The notes under the pieces are model-generated. The model searched no databases. It was not told where the DNA came from and was given only the letters and a program-made list of their open reading frames with translations. Made by a program: the position numbers and the translations under genes. Source: Alcanivoracaceae bacterium (lineage in GTDB: Bacteria; Pseudomonadota; Gammaproteobacteria; Pseudomonadales; Alcanivoracaceae). From it: 64,000 nucleotides of DNA. Numbering within the stretch: the stretch's first letter is position 1; each line of letters begins with the position of its first letter. Shown here in pieces: positions 46,079-55,000 of the stretch. The DNA lies in contig JARGPU010000004.1 of assembly GCA_029210325.1 (NCBI GenBank), forward strand, positions 153,619 through 217,618, written 5' to 3'.

Positions 46079-47437
46079 TCAGAACATCTTCAGGTAGCGA
46101 TCTATTTCCCATGCAGACACGGTGTTGTGGTAGCTGCGCCACTCTGCTTTTTTGAAATCCACGAAGCTATTGAACATGCTTTCACCAAACACCTCTCTCG
46201 ACAGAGGATCGGCTTCGAACGCCTCAATGGCTTCCTCAAGGCTTTGCGGCAGGAACTGTATGTTTTGTGAGGCAATTTCTTCATCGCTGTAGTTGTACAT
46301 GTTCTCGCGATGGGGCTTGCCGGCGTCCAGTTTGTCGCGGATACCCTCAAGGCCCGCCGCCAGAATCATGGCGGCACCCAGATAGGGGTTACAGCTGATA
46401 TCCGCAGCGCGGCACTCGACCCTGCCACCACCGCCGGGGATGCGGATCATGTTGGTACGGTTGTTACTGCCATAGCAGCAGAACACCGGAGCCCAGGTGG
46501 AGCCGGACATAGAGCCCTGTCTGACCAGTCTTTTGTAGCTGTTCACGGTCGGTGCGATCACCGCGCAGATCGCTCTGGCGTGTTTCAGCACGCCCGCAAT
46601 AAAGTGGTAGGCAAGTTGTGATACGCCAACGTCATGCAGGTCATCGCCGTTGGCAATAAACAGGTTTTTGCCAGTATTGATATCCGCCAGAGACATATTG
46701 TAGTGAGCGCCGCTGCCGGTGCGATCGGCGTAGGGCTTAGGCATAAAGCTGGCAAAAGCTCCATGTTTGCGCGCAATTTCATTCGCCATCATGCGGAAAA
46801 ATACAAACCGGTCTGCCATATTCAGGGCATCGGTATAGGTGAAATCCGTTTCAAACTGGCCTATGGCATCTTCATGATCAAAAGAATATACATCCCAACC
46901 CAGCTTGTTCATTGCCGTGACAAGCTCATCAACGATGGGCAGGTTATCCATTAGTGCACAGGGGTCGTAGCAGGGCTTACCCAGATTGTCGCGGTCGCTG
47001 ATTGGGCCAAAGTCGCCATTGGGATGATCACGGAACAGGAAAAACTCTGTTTCAATGCCCAGATTGAAGGTGTATCCCATTTGCGCAGCGGCTTCTGTCT
47101 GGCGCTTCAGAATCACCCTTGAGCAGGCCTCAAAGGGTGCGCCGTCCAGATAGAGATCGCTGGCGAACCAGGCTAGATCCGGGTTCCACGGGCATTGCGT
47201 TGCTGTGGTTGGGTCTGGCATGGCGGCCACTTCATTGTCACTAATGTCCTGTGGCACGCCATCAAGAGCGGCTCCGGTATAAAGCTCCGACCCTTTGAGC
47301 ATGTTGTCGAAGTGACTGAGCGGCACCAGTTTGCCTTTGATGCGTCCATGGATATCGACATAACTGGCCATTGCATACTTTACGCCGGCTTCGGCGAGGC
47401 GGATGGCGACTGGGTGTTGGCTGGCTGCCGAGGACAT
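46079..47437 (-). CDS. Glutamine-synthetase family protein (GlnT / gamma-glutamylmethylamide synthetase-like)
   Basis: The 452-residue protein has a glutamine-synthetase N-terminal domain (MASYVDIHGRIKGKLVPLSH) and the catalytic domain with LGIETEFFLF, FDHEDAIGQFETDF, DRTGSGAHYNMSL and NMIRIPGGGGRVECRAAD. The sequence style fits GlnT or gamma-glutamylmethylamide synthetases rather than housekeeping GlnA, so the substrate may be ammonia or a small amine. In a cluster that releases ammonia from guanidine, a dedicated ligase would capture the nitrogen; this is inference. The ATG at 47437 has GGAGAG upstream; in-frame codons further 5' look non-coding. It is divergent from the alpha/beta hydrolase gene. 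Confidence 0.83.
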   Translation of the reverse strand: MSSAASQHPVAIRLAEAGVKYAMASYVDIHGRIKGKLVPLSHFDNMLKGSELYTGAALDGVPQDISDNEVAAMPDPTTATQCPWNPDLAWFASDLYLDGAPFEACSRVILKRQTEAAAQMGYTFNLGIETEFFLFRDHPNGDFGPISDRDNLGKPCYDPCALMDNLPIVDELVTAMNKLGWDVYSFDHEDAIGQFETDFTYTDALNMADRFVFFRMMANEIARKHGAFASFMPKPYADRTGSGAHYNMSLADINTGKNLFIANGDDLHDVGVSQLAYHFIAGVLKHARAICAVIAPTVNSYKRLVRQGSMSGSTWAPVFCCYGSNNRTNMIRIPGGGGRVECRAADISCNPYLGAAMILAAGLEGIRDKLDAGKPHRENMYNYSDEEIASQNIQFLPQSLEEAIEAFEADPLSREVFGESMFNSFVDFKKAEWRSYHNTVSAWEIDRYLKMF

Positions 47438-47480
47438 GATTTCACTCTCCAGAACGTTGACAAATAGCGGCTTGCACCGC

Positions 47481-47496
47481 TGGCACGGTTCTTCCA
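47481..47496 (+). promoter_or_regulatory. Sigma-54-like element before the alpha/beta hydrolase gene
   Basis: TGGCACGGTTCTTCCA matches the sigma-54 consensus at the -24 box exactly and has correct spacing, but the -12 box reads CC in place of the near-invariant GC. It may be inactive or weak. It lies about 75 bases before the hydrolase start. Confidence 0.25.
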
Positions 47497-47500
47497 TCCA

Positions 47501-47523
47501 ATATACATGCCAGTGTGTATGTA
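47501..47523. promoter_or_regulatory. Probable operator for the TetR/AcrR-type regulator
   Basis: On the minus strand the site reads TACATACA, seven bases, then ATGTATAT. E. coli AcrR binds TACATACA and TGTATGTA halves with closely similar spacing. The site lies in the divergent gap between the glutamine-synthetase-like gene and the alpha/beta hydrolase gene, 47 bases before the hydrolase start, near a regulator of the AcrR type. The assignment is inferred from the motif. Confidence 0.5.
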
Positions 47524-47569
47524 AAAGACCGCAGCATGGCCCATTTGAAGTTAGGCTGAGGATAAAAAA

Positions 47570-48583
47570 ATGTATTCAGAACAATGGATTGATAAAGAAA
47601 TCAGCATTGGAGATGTGGACCTCCAGGCGGGGGGCGTTCTGCAGGACGTTCGGGTCCGTTATCTGCAGCGAGGGGTGCCGAATGCACCAAAAGACAACAT
47701 CATCCTGCTGCCCGGGTATTACGGTGGTGCAATGACGGGAAATCTGCCGCTGGCCAATGGCGACAGTCCGCTGATGGAGGAGCACTGGTGCCTGATTATT
47801 CCCGCCATGCTGGGGGCTGGACAGTCAACCTCGCCATCCAATGCTTGTAATGGCCAACGTGGCGCGAGCTTCCCGGCTATCAGTCTGGCTGACCAAGTGC
47901 TGGTTCAGCGACGCATGCTTGATCTGTTATTTGGCGATTGCCGGCTGGCGATGGTGGCCGGTTGGTCTCTGGGGGGCATGCAGAGCCTGCAATGGGGCTG
48001 TCTTTTTCCGGATCGGGTGGCAAGGGTGGCTGCCTGGTGTAGCGGGGTGAAATGTTATCCGCACAATCTGCTTTTTCTTCTTGGACTGAAGGCTGCCCTG
48101 CAGGCAGATCCACACTCCCGTAACGGTGCAAAGCCGGTTGATGGCCTGCGCGCGTTTGCCAGGGTTTATGCCAGCCGAGCCTATGGTCCCCGTTTTTTCG
48201 GCGACGGCCTTTTCCGCCAGCTGGGTTTTGAGTCGATTGATCAATTGCTGCAGTTATGGGAGGAGGACCATCTGGCGATGAATCATCATGACCTGCTTTG
48301 TGTGCTTGATATGTGGGCGCGGGCTGATATCTGTGACAACGCCAGGTTTAACGGCGATATGAGTGCAGCGCTGGCCGCACTAAAGATGCCGACGTTGATG
48401 ATGCCTTGTTTGACTGATCAGTACTTTCTTGCCGAGGAAGCCAAAGCGGATGCTATGCGAATGCCTGCTGCCAGATATCGACCCATCGACAGTGATTGGG
48501 GGCACTGTGCGGGAGGTCCCGGTCGTGAGCCCGCGGCCATGAAGCAGCTTTTCAGCGCTCTGCGAGAGCTGCTTGCTCTGTAA
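47570..48583 (+). CDS. Alpha/beta hydrolase, homoserine O-acetyltransferase (MetX)-like, role unknown
   Basis: The 337-residue protein has an alpha/beta hydrolase fold. The nucleophile is S133 in VAGWSLGGMQSLQW, with the acid D283 (CLTDQYF) and the histidine H312 (SDWGHCAGG) completing a readable triad. The IILLPGYYGGA segment forms the oxyanion region. The general plan is that of MetX-type acyltransferases and hydrolases, but met genes are absent here. It lies immediately before the guanidine riboswitch operon and divergent from the glutamine-synthetase-like gene, so it may act on a guanidine- or amine-derived ester or amide. I cannot name a substrate. GAGG precedes the ATG. Confidence 0.8.
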   Translation: MYSEQWIDKEISIGDVDLQAGGVLQDVRVRYLQRGVPNAPKDNIILLPGYYGGAMTGNLPLANGDSPLMEEHWCLIIPAMLGAGQSTSPSNACNGQRGASFPAISLADQVLVQRRMLDLLFGDCRLAMVAGWSLGGMQSLQWGCLFPDRVARVAAWCSGVKCYPHNLLFLLGLKAALQADPHSRNGAKPVDGLRAFARVYASRAYGPRFFGDGLFRQLGFESIDQLLQLWEEDHLAMNHHDLLCVLDMWARADICDNARFNGDMSAALAALKMPTLMMPCLTDQYFLAEEAKADAMRMPAARYRPIDSDWGHCAGGPGREPAAMKQLFSALRELLAL

Positions 48584-48609
48584 TGGTGCGGGTGCGCACA
48601 CATGGTGCG
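48584..48609 (+). promoter_or_regulatory. Probable NtrC upstream activator site
   Basis: TGCGCACACATGGTGCG (48593-48609) resembles the NtrC site TGCACY-N5-GGTGCA. A second TGGTGCG half-site begins at 48584. The centre is about 108 bases before the start point predicted from the sigma-54 promoter at 48683, a usual distance for NtrC. It starts one base after the alpha/beta hydrolase stop codon. Inferred from motif and spacing. Confidence 0.5.
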
Positions 48610-48682
48610 GAGACAACCATGTATCTCTGTGCTGTCTTCACGTTTATCAGGACAGGTACAGGGATTTGCAGGTTTGTCGGGA

Positions 48683-48698
48683 TGGCATGGAATCTGCA
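48683..48698 (+). promoter_or_regulatory. Sigma-54 promoter of the guanidine operon
   Basis: TGGCATGGAATCTGCA matches TGGCACG-N4-TTGCA with two changes and keeps the exact GG-N10-GC spacing that defines sigma-54 promoters. The predicted start point, about 48709, lies 34 bases before the riboswitch. It implies activation under nitrogen limitation. Confidence 0.7.
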
Positions 48699-48742
48699 AA
48701 ACCAGAACTGACAACGCGGCGGCGCGTGATTGGAAGCCGCCG

Positions 48743-48861
48743 GGTGATGTGCAGAGCAACTAGGGTTCCGGTCGTTATGGCGATGTCTGGTCCGAGAGTT
48801 GCCGGCCTTTCCTCCGGGAGGGTTACACGGCGGGATAAAAGCCCGGGAGACTTGCATCACC
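48743..48861 (+). ncRNA. Guanidine-I (ykkC) riboswitch
   Basis: The segment contains the conserved ykkC blocks in order: CTAGGGTTCCG (48760-48770), GGTCCGAGAG (48789-48798) and ACACGGCGGGATAAAAGCCC (48825-48844) followed by GGGAGA. The ends GGTGATG (48743-48749) and CATCACC (48855-48861) pair to close stem P1. Guanidine-I riboswitches switch genes on when guanidine is bound. The downstream genes encode guanidine carboxylation and transport, exactly the known partners. No terminator-like T run follows, so control is probably translational: CCGTGTAAC at 48879-48887 can pair with GTTACACGG (48822-48830) inside the aptamer. Confidence 0.95.
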
Positions 48862-48914
48862 GAAACGTTTCCGTCCACCCGTGTAACTGGCGTGCGCGCC
48901 GAAGGAGGAAGGTC

Positions 48915-48971
48915 ATGGCAATGTTTTATGCCGGTATAACGGCCGCTGATCACCCGCGAGGTGATGCATGA
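48915..48971 (+). CDS. Possible 18-residue leader peptide of the guanidine operon
   Basis: The frame reads MAMFYAGITAADHPRGDA and stops in a TGA that overlaps the permease ATG (ATGA). It is preceded by a very strong ribosome binding site, AAGGAGGAAGG, ending three bases before the ATG. The permease itself has only a weaker GAGGTG site, so its translation may depend on this frame. The region lies directly after the guanidine riboswitch and its alternative pairing, where a translational switch would act. Expression of the peptide is an inference; it resembles nothing I know. Confidence 0.55.
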   Translation: MAMFYAGITAADHPRGDA

Positions 48972-49792
48972 GGCTAATCAATCTCTCCCCATCTAAGCCT
49001 CTTGCAGCGGTACTGGGGTTACTTCCATTTATTGTCCTGCTGCTGCTATACCTTAATGCCTCTGAAGCGCGTCTGGCCGAAAATCCAAACGACAAGCTAT
49101 TGCCCGGACTGACAGCGATGGTCGATTCCGTCCAGCGCCTGGGATTCACAGAAGATGTGCGCTCCGGGGAGTACTTGCTGTGGTCAGACACCCAGGCCAG
49201 CCTGAAACGGCTTGCCACCGGGCTTGCGGTTTCTGCCAGTCTGGCCCTTATGGTCGGCATTCTACTTGGCACCCTGCCGTATTTTCGCGCGCTGGCCGGT
49301 CCCATAGTGGCAGCTATTTCCATGGTGCCGCCGATGGCTATTCTGCCAATCCTTTTTATCGTATTCGGATTGGGCGAGCTATCCAAAGTAGTGCTGATCG
49401 TGATTGGTACAGCACCGGTAATGATCCGGGATATGGCCCAGCGAGTGCTGGACATGCCGCGGGAGCAGTTCATTAAACTGCAAACTCTTGGCGGCAACAG
49501 TTGGCATCTGATGCTGCGGGTAGTGCTGCCGCAATTGTTACCCCGGTTGTTGGCTGCATTGCGTCTGTCTCTGGGTGCGGCCTGGTTGTTCCTGATCGCT
49601 GCGGAGGCGATTGCTTCAACCGATGGCCTCGGCTACCGAATCTTTCTTGTGCGCCGCTATCTGGCCATGGACGTAATCCTTCCCTATGTGGTGTGGATTA
49701 CCCTGCTGGCCTGGCTTATGGACATTGGCCTGCGTGTACTGTCGAGAAAAATGTTTCCCTGGTTCCACGGTCAGCAGGAGGGTGAGGCATGA
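48968..49792 (+). CDS. ABC transporter permease, probable guanidine importer
   Basis: The 274-residue inner-membrane protein has about six hydrophobic segments (AAVLGLLPFIVLLLLYL first). Its EAA loop reads KLQTLGGNSWHLMLRVVLPQ, as in SsuC/TauC-like permeases. It is the first structural gene after the guanidine-I riboswitch and overlaps the ATPase gene by four bases. No binding protein gene is present in this operon; the one at 44952-46025 on the other strand is the likely partner. Guanidine as substrate follows from the riboswitch and the catabolic genes. Confidence 0.87.
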   Translation: MRLINLSPSKPLAAVLGLLPFIVLLLLYLNASEARLAENPNDKLLPGLTAMVDSVQRLGFTEDVRSGEYLLWSDTQASLKRLATGLAVSASLALMVGILLGTLPYFRALAGPIVAAISMVPPMAILPILFIVFGLGELSKVVLIVIGTAPVMIRDMAQRVLDMPREQFIKLQTLGGNSWHLMLRVVLPQLLPRLLAALRLSLGAAWLFLIAAEAIASTDGLGYRIFLVRRYLAMDVILPYVVWITLLAWLMDIGLRVLSRKMFPWFHGQQEGEA

Positions 49793-50580
49793 AGCTGATA
49801 GAAGTGAAGCAGGTTAGTAAAAAATATGGCGACAACGTCGTTCTGGAACGCCTTGATTTTAGTGTTGAGGCCGGAGAATTCTGCACTATGGTAGGTACTT
49901 CCGGCTGCGGTAAGACTACCTTCCTGCGCATGCTTCTTGGTGAAGAAACGCCAAGTGGCGGGCAGATATTGCTTGATGGTAAGCCGCTCCCTGATGAGCC
50001 CGGAGAAGATCGGGGAGTGGTTTTCCAGCGCTATTCAGTATTTCCCCACCTCACCGTCATTGACAACGTGATGCTTGGTGCGGAGCTGAAATCCAGTCGT
50101 TGGATTGGCAAATCTTTTGGCGCTCGTCGTCAGGAAATTCGTCGGGAGGCAAAAGAATTGCTGGATGCGGTGGGGCTTGATCATGCGCTTTCCCGGTATC
50201 CTGCTGAGCTGTCCGGTGGCATGCAGCAGCGCTTGGCCATTGCCCAGGCACTGATTATGAAGCCGCGAGTGCTGCTGCTGGACGAGCCATTTGGCGCACT
50301 TGATCCGGGTATCCGTACTGACATGCACCATCTGGTATTGAAACTGTGGCGGGAAACCGGCGTAACCGTATTTATGATTACCCACGACCTTAAGGAAGGG
50401 TTCTCACTCGGTACCCGATTAATGGTATTCGACAAGATACGCCGTGACGCTCAGGCGCCGAACGCCTACGGTGCTACGATTACTTATGACTTGCCACTTA
50501 AACACGCAGACCAATCGACACAGGACAGCATCGCCAGCGAGGTCGCGCAAACCAGTAGGCTGTTGGCGGGAGCGAAGTAA
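49789..50580 (+). CDS. ABC transporter ATP-binding protein, probable guanidine importer
   Basis: The 263-residue ATPase has Walker A GTSGCGKTT (residues 36-44), the signature LSGGMQQRLAIAQAL, Walker B VLLLDEPFGALDP and the H-loop MITHDLKEG. The Q-loop region has FQRYSVFPHLTV. It belongs to the SsuB/TauB-like group and pairs with the preceding permease (ATGA overlap). Its stop shares a base with the next start. Confidence 0.9.
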   Translation: MKLIEVKQVSKKYGDNVVLERLDFSVEAGEFCTMVGTSGCGKTTFLRMLLGEETPSGGQILLDGKPLPDEPGEDRGVVFQRYSVFPHLTVIDNVMLGAELKSSRWIGKSFGARRQEIRREAKELLDAVGLDHALSRYPAELSGGMQQRLAIAQALIMKPRVLLLDEPFGALDPGIRTDMHHLVLKLWRETGVTVFMITHDLKEGFSLGTRLMVFDKIRRDAQAPNAYGATITYDLPLKHADQSTQDSIASEVAQTSRLLAGAK

Positions 50581-51320
50581 TGAACAGTGACATGCTTTAT
50601 GAAGATGTAATTCCTGGCGGCTGTCACTGGTCTTTTCGTATTGGCCGCGGTCAAGTTCTACGCCTTGTTGATGAACAAGGCGGTGGTAATGTCGGCATGT
50701 TGATGTATAACCCGGAGCAGCTTCTCGAGCGTATTAATATTCCCGATACTTTGAAGTGCCAGCATACTTTCCGTCTTGGTGCCGGGCACTGCATTTACAC
50801 TGATATGGGCCGGGTACTATGTTCGATAACAGAAGATACCGCTGGCTGGCATGATGGCGTCTGCGGAACCTGTGATAGCGAGCTTGTCGAGTCTCGCTGG
50901 GGGCGAAAAACCTACCAACAGGCTGGCAATGCCATGCACCGAAATGGTCGTGACAGCTTCCTGATCGAGCTAGCTAAACATGGTCTCGGGCGTCGTGATG
51001 TGGTCGCCAACCTGAATCTTTTCAGTAAGGTAGTGGCTGATGCAGAGGGTAATCTGACGCTGGCTGCTGGCGCTGCTGCTGGCTCCCATGTCGATTTACG
51101 TTTCGAGATGGATACCTTGGTGGTGATGCACACCTGTCCGCATCCTCTCAATCTCTCGGCCGAGTGGCCGGCACGACCGATACGCTATCAGATTTATCAA
51201 GCTATGCCGCTTGCAGATCCCGATGTCTGCCGTGACAGCTGCAATGAGAATCAGCGCGGGTTTCTCAATAACTTGCATTACCACCATGGCCACTGCCATC
51301 ACCATGGAGGGGGCCGCTGA
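50580..51320 (+). CDS. Urea amidolyase-associated protein 1 (DUF1989), carboxyguanidine deiminase subunit
   Basis: The 246-residue protein is of the DUF1989 family, with conserved cysteines and acidic residues in [20 protein letters not shown] and GVCGTCDSE. Published work (Schneider et al. 2020, from memory) showed that the paired DUF1989 proteins form a carboxyguanidine deiminase (CgdA and CgdB) that turns carboxyguanidine into allophanate and ammonia. This gene with the next matches that pair, placed before the carboxylase. The last 14 residues are a His-rich tail ([14 protein letters not shown]), suggesting extra metal binding. One-base overlaps join it to its neighbours. Confidence 0.88.
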   Translation: MNSDMLYEDVIPGGCHWSFRIGRGQVLRLVDEQGGGNVGMLMYNPEQLLERINIPDTLKCQHTFRLGAGHCIYTDMGRVLCSITEDTAGWHDGVCGTCDSELVESRWGRKTYQQAGNAMHRNGRDSFLIELAKHGLGRRDVVANLNLFSKVVADAEGNLTLAAGAAAGSHVDLRFEMDTLVVMHTCPHPLNLSAEWPARPIRYQIYQAMPLADPDVCRDSCNENQRGFLNNLHYHHGHCHHHGGGR

Positions 51321-51958
51321 TGATTCGTGAAAGCCAACTTAGCCCCGACAGAGCCAGCTACCGCGAAGTGGTACTGGCGGGTGATTACTGGATGCAGGTG
51401 GTTAAGGCCGGTCAGACTTTCCGTATCCTCGATCTGGAGGGTAACCAGGCAGCAGATACTCTGTTCTATAGCGCTGCGGATCCCGCCGAGCGTTACAGCG
51501 CCATGGATACCGTTCGCCATCAGGGCAACCTGTACCTGACTGCGGGCACCAGGCTGATGTCGTCGGAAGGCCGTGAGATGTTAGAGATTACCGCCGATAC
51601 CTGCGGCCGTCATGACACCTTGGGCGGTGCCTGTGCCACGGAAAGCAACACAGTGCGCTATGCCCTTGAGAAGAAGTGCATGCACGCATGCCGCGATAGC
51701 TACTTGCTGGCGCTGATGCAGAATCCGCAGTTCGGTATGGATAAACGGGACGTCACCCACAACATTAACTTTTTTATGAATGTCCCGGTGACCCAAGAGG
51801 GTGGGCTCAGTTTCGCTGACGGTATCAGTGCCCCGGGCAAGTATGTAGAGATGATGGCGAAGATGGATGTGATCGTACTGATTTCCAACTGTCCCCAATT
51901 AAACAACCCATGCAACGCTTACAACCCGACGCCGATCGAAGTGCTGATCTGGGATTGA
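51320..51958 (+). CDS. Urea amidolyase-associated protein 2 (DUF1989), carboxyguanidine deiminase subunit
   Basis: The 212-residue protein is the second DUF1989 member. It has the family stretches [20 protein letters not shown] and [20 protein letters not shown], a C-x3-C-like segment CMHACRDSY and the ending [16 protein letters not shown]. It would form the deiminase together with the preceding protein. The start overlaps the previous stop (TGATG). A 78-base gap separates it from the carboxylase gene. Confidence 0.88.
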   Translation: MIRESQLSPDRASYREVVLAGDYWMQVVKAGQTFRILDLEGNQAADTLFYSAADPAERYSAMDTVRHQGNLYLTAGTRLMSSEGREMLEITADTCGRHDTLGGACATESNTVRYALEKKCMHACRDSYLLALMQNPQFGMDKRDVTHNINFFMNVPVTQEGGLSFADGISAPGKYVEMMAKMDVIVLISNCPQLNNPCNAYNPTPIEVLIWD

Positions 51959-52036
51959 CTGAACAAACTCCCGGGACGGCCCGGCGAGCAGAATAATAAC
52001 GGTGGGACGGCCTGCCGGCGAACAGGAAAGATAATC

Positions 52037-55000
52037 ATGTTCGGAAAAGTGCTGATTGCCAATCGTGGCGCCATCAGTGTCCGCATCCAGCGAACCCTGA
52101 AGAAGATGGGAGTAGATTCGGTTGCAGTTTATAGCCGCGCCGATGCTGGCTCGTTACATGTACAGCAGGCCGACCACGCTATTTGCCTTGGCGAGGCACT
52201 GGCGGCAGACACCTATCTTTCTTTTGACAAGGTAATTGCAGCAGCCAAACAGACCGGTGCTGAGGCGATTCATCCTGGTTACGGCTTTCTTAGTGAGAAC
52301 CTTGATTTTGCTGCAGCCTGCGAGCAGGCGGGAATTGTCTTTATCGGTCCTCGTGCCGAGCAAATCTCCGCGTTTGGTCTCAAGCATACAGCGCGGGCAC
52401 TGGCAGAGCAGAGCGGCGTGCCGTTGCTTCCCGGTTCCGGGTTGTTGACGGACGTAGACGATGCGGTAGCCCGCGCCACTGCCATCGGCTTCCCGGTGAT
52501 GCTGAAAAGCACCGCTGGCGGAGGCGGCATTGGCATGCAGCGTTGTTACGATGCGGCGCAGTTGCGTGACGTGTTTGCATCGGTGCAAAGACTCAGCCGT
52601 AATAACTTTAGTAATGACGGCTTGTTTCTGGAAAAGTTTGTTGAGCGAGCTCGACATATTGAAGTACAGATATTCGGCGACGGCCAGGGTAGGGTGGTGG
52701 CACTTGGTGAACGTGACTGCTCACTGCAGCGTCGCAACCAGAAAGTGGTCGAGGAAACTCCCGCACCCAACTTGCCAGAACCAGTGCGTCAAGCCATGTG
52801 GGCTACCGCTGTCCGACTTGGTGAAGCCGTTAACTACCGCAATGCCGGTACGGTGGAGTTTATTTATGACGATGCTGAGGAAAAGTTTTATTTTCTTGAG
52901 GTGAATACTCGCCTGCAGGTCGAACATGGTGTCACTGAGATGGTGTCCGGTGTGGACCTGGTTGAGTGGATGATTCGCCTTGCTGCAGGTGATGGCAGTT
53001 TTTTAGACGGGTTCGTCTATCAGTCTCAGGGGCATGCGATTCAGGTGCGTCTATACGCAGAGGATCCCGGCAAGAACTTTCAGCCATCCGCCGGGTTACT
53101 TACCGAAGTGCAGTTTCCTGAGGATATTCGGGTTGATAGTTGGGTGAGTGCCGGCCTCGAAGTGCCTGCTTTTTACGACCCCATGCTTGCTAAGCTTATT
53201 GTCCATCAGCCAGACCGCGAGCAGGCATTGGCGGCTATTAGTCGCGCTGTGGAACACACCCGGCTGAGTGGCATCGAGACTAATCTGCGCTGGTTACGGC
53301 AGGTGGTCGTTTGCGACAGCTTCCGTGATGGTACGCAGACAACTGCATTTTTGAATGACTTTCCATTCACGTCTTCGGCCATCGACGTGCTAGATGGTGG
53401 CACCATGACCACGGTGCAGGATTGGCCCGGGCGTACCGGCTACTGGGATGTTGGCGTTCCCCCCTCGGGCCCCTGTGACGAGCTCAGTCTACGTCTCGGC
53501 AATCGTTTGCTCGGTAACGATGAACGTGCTGCCGGGCTGGAAATGACGCTAACAGGGGCGCGGCTTCGCTTCCGCTGTGCTACCCGGGTGGTTATTAGCG
53601 GCGCCGATATGCAAGCTCAGTGCAATGGCGAAGCGCTGGAAAACTGGCAAGTACATAAAATTCCCGCTGGCGCGGAGCTGCGTTTTGGTGCTGTCCGGGG
53701 GGCGGGTAGTCGCAGCTACCTATGTATTGCCGGCGGTATCGATGTGCCTGAATACCTGGGCTCCCGCAGTACTTTTACACTGGGTCGCTTTGGTGGACAT
53801 GGGGGCAGAGCATTGCGTAATGGCGATGTGCTTCATCCTGGCAGGGAGGCCACCGCCGCATCCGGTAGTGTTCCCATAGAGCTGCGCCCTGAGTTGAGTG
53901 ACCAGTGGACTATCCGGGTCATATACGGCCCCCATGGTGCGCCAGACTTCTTTACTCCCGAGGATATCGATACTTTTTTCGAGACCGACTGGGAGGTGCA
54001 TTACAACTCCAGTCGTACCGGTATTCGCCTGATTGGCCCACGGCCAGAATGGGCCCGTACTGACGGTGGTGAGGCGGGATTACATCCGTCCAATATTCAC
54101 GACAATGCTTATGCGGTAGGTGCAGTAGATTTTACCGGAGATATGCCGGTTATTCTGGGGCCTGATGGTCCCAGTCTTGGTGGCTTTGTTTGCCCTGTGA
54201 CGATTATTCGGGCAGATCTGTGGATGCTCGGACAGTTGCGCGCCGGCGATCGGATTCGCTTCCTGGCGGTGGATCAGGCCAGTGCAGAAGCATTACAGCG
54301 TCAGCAGGGGCAGAGTATTGCCGCATTGCTGGAGCAGGCTCCGGTGGCAGTGAATGTAGGTCGTAGTGACCCGGTGCTGGCAAAGATCAGTGAGCGTAGC
54401 GACCAGGTGGCGGTGGTCTACCGCGCTTCCGGTGATGACAATATTTTGGTGGAGTATGGTCCTCAGGTGCTTGACCTGAATCTGCGCTTTCGTGTCCACG
54501 CTTTGATGGAGTGGTTGCAGCAGGCAGATATCAGCGGTGTATTGCAGTTGACTCCGGGGATTCGATCGCTGCAGGTGCATTACGATAATATCCGCTTGCC
54601 GCAGCAACACTTACTGACACTGCTGCAACAAGGTGAAGCAGCTTTACCGGCTATTGAGGACATGCAGGTTCCATCGAGGATTGTCCATTTGCCAATCTCA
54701 TGGGATGACGAGCAGTGTCGCCTGGCAATTGACAAGTACATGCAATCCGTACGCAGTGATGCGCCCTGGTGCCCAAGTAATCTTGAGTTTATTCGGCGCA
54801 TTAATGGTCTCGACGATATAGACAAGGTCAAAGAGATATTCTTTAACGCCAGCTATATGGTAATGGGCCTTGGAGACGTCTATCTCGGGGCCCCGGTGGC
54901 AACGCCTGTAGATCCCCGCCATCGTTTGGTAACCACAAAGTATAACCCGGCTCGCACCTGGACCCCGGAAAATGCAGTGGGTATTGGTGGCGCCTACCTG

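Noticed and set aside
48573..48914. Extension of the leader frame upstream through the promoter and riboswitch
   Set aside because: It crosses the sigma-54 promoter and the aptamer; only the 18 codons after the strong ribosome binding site are plausible.
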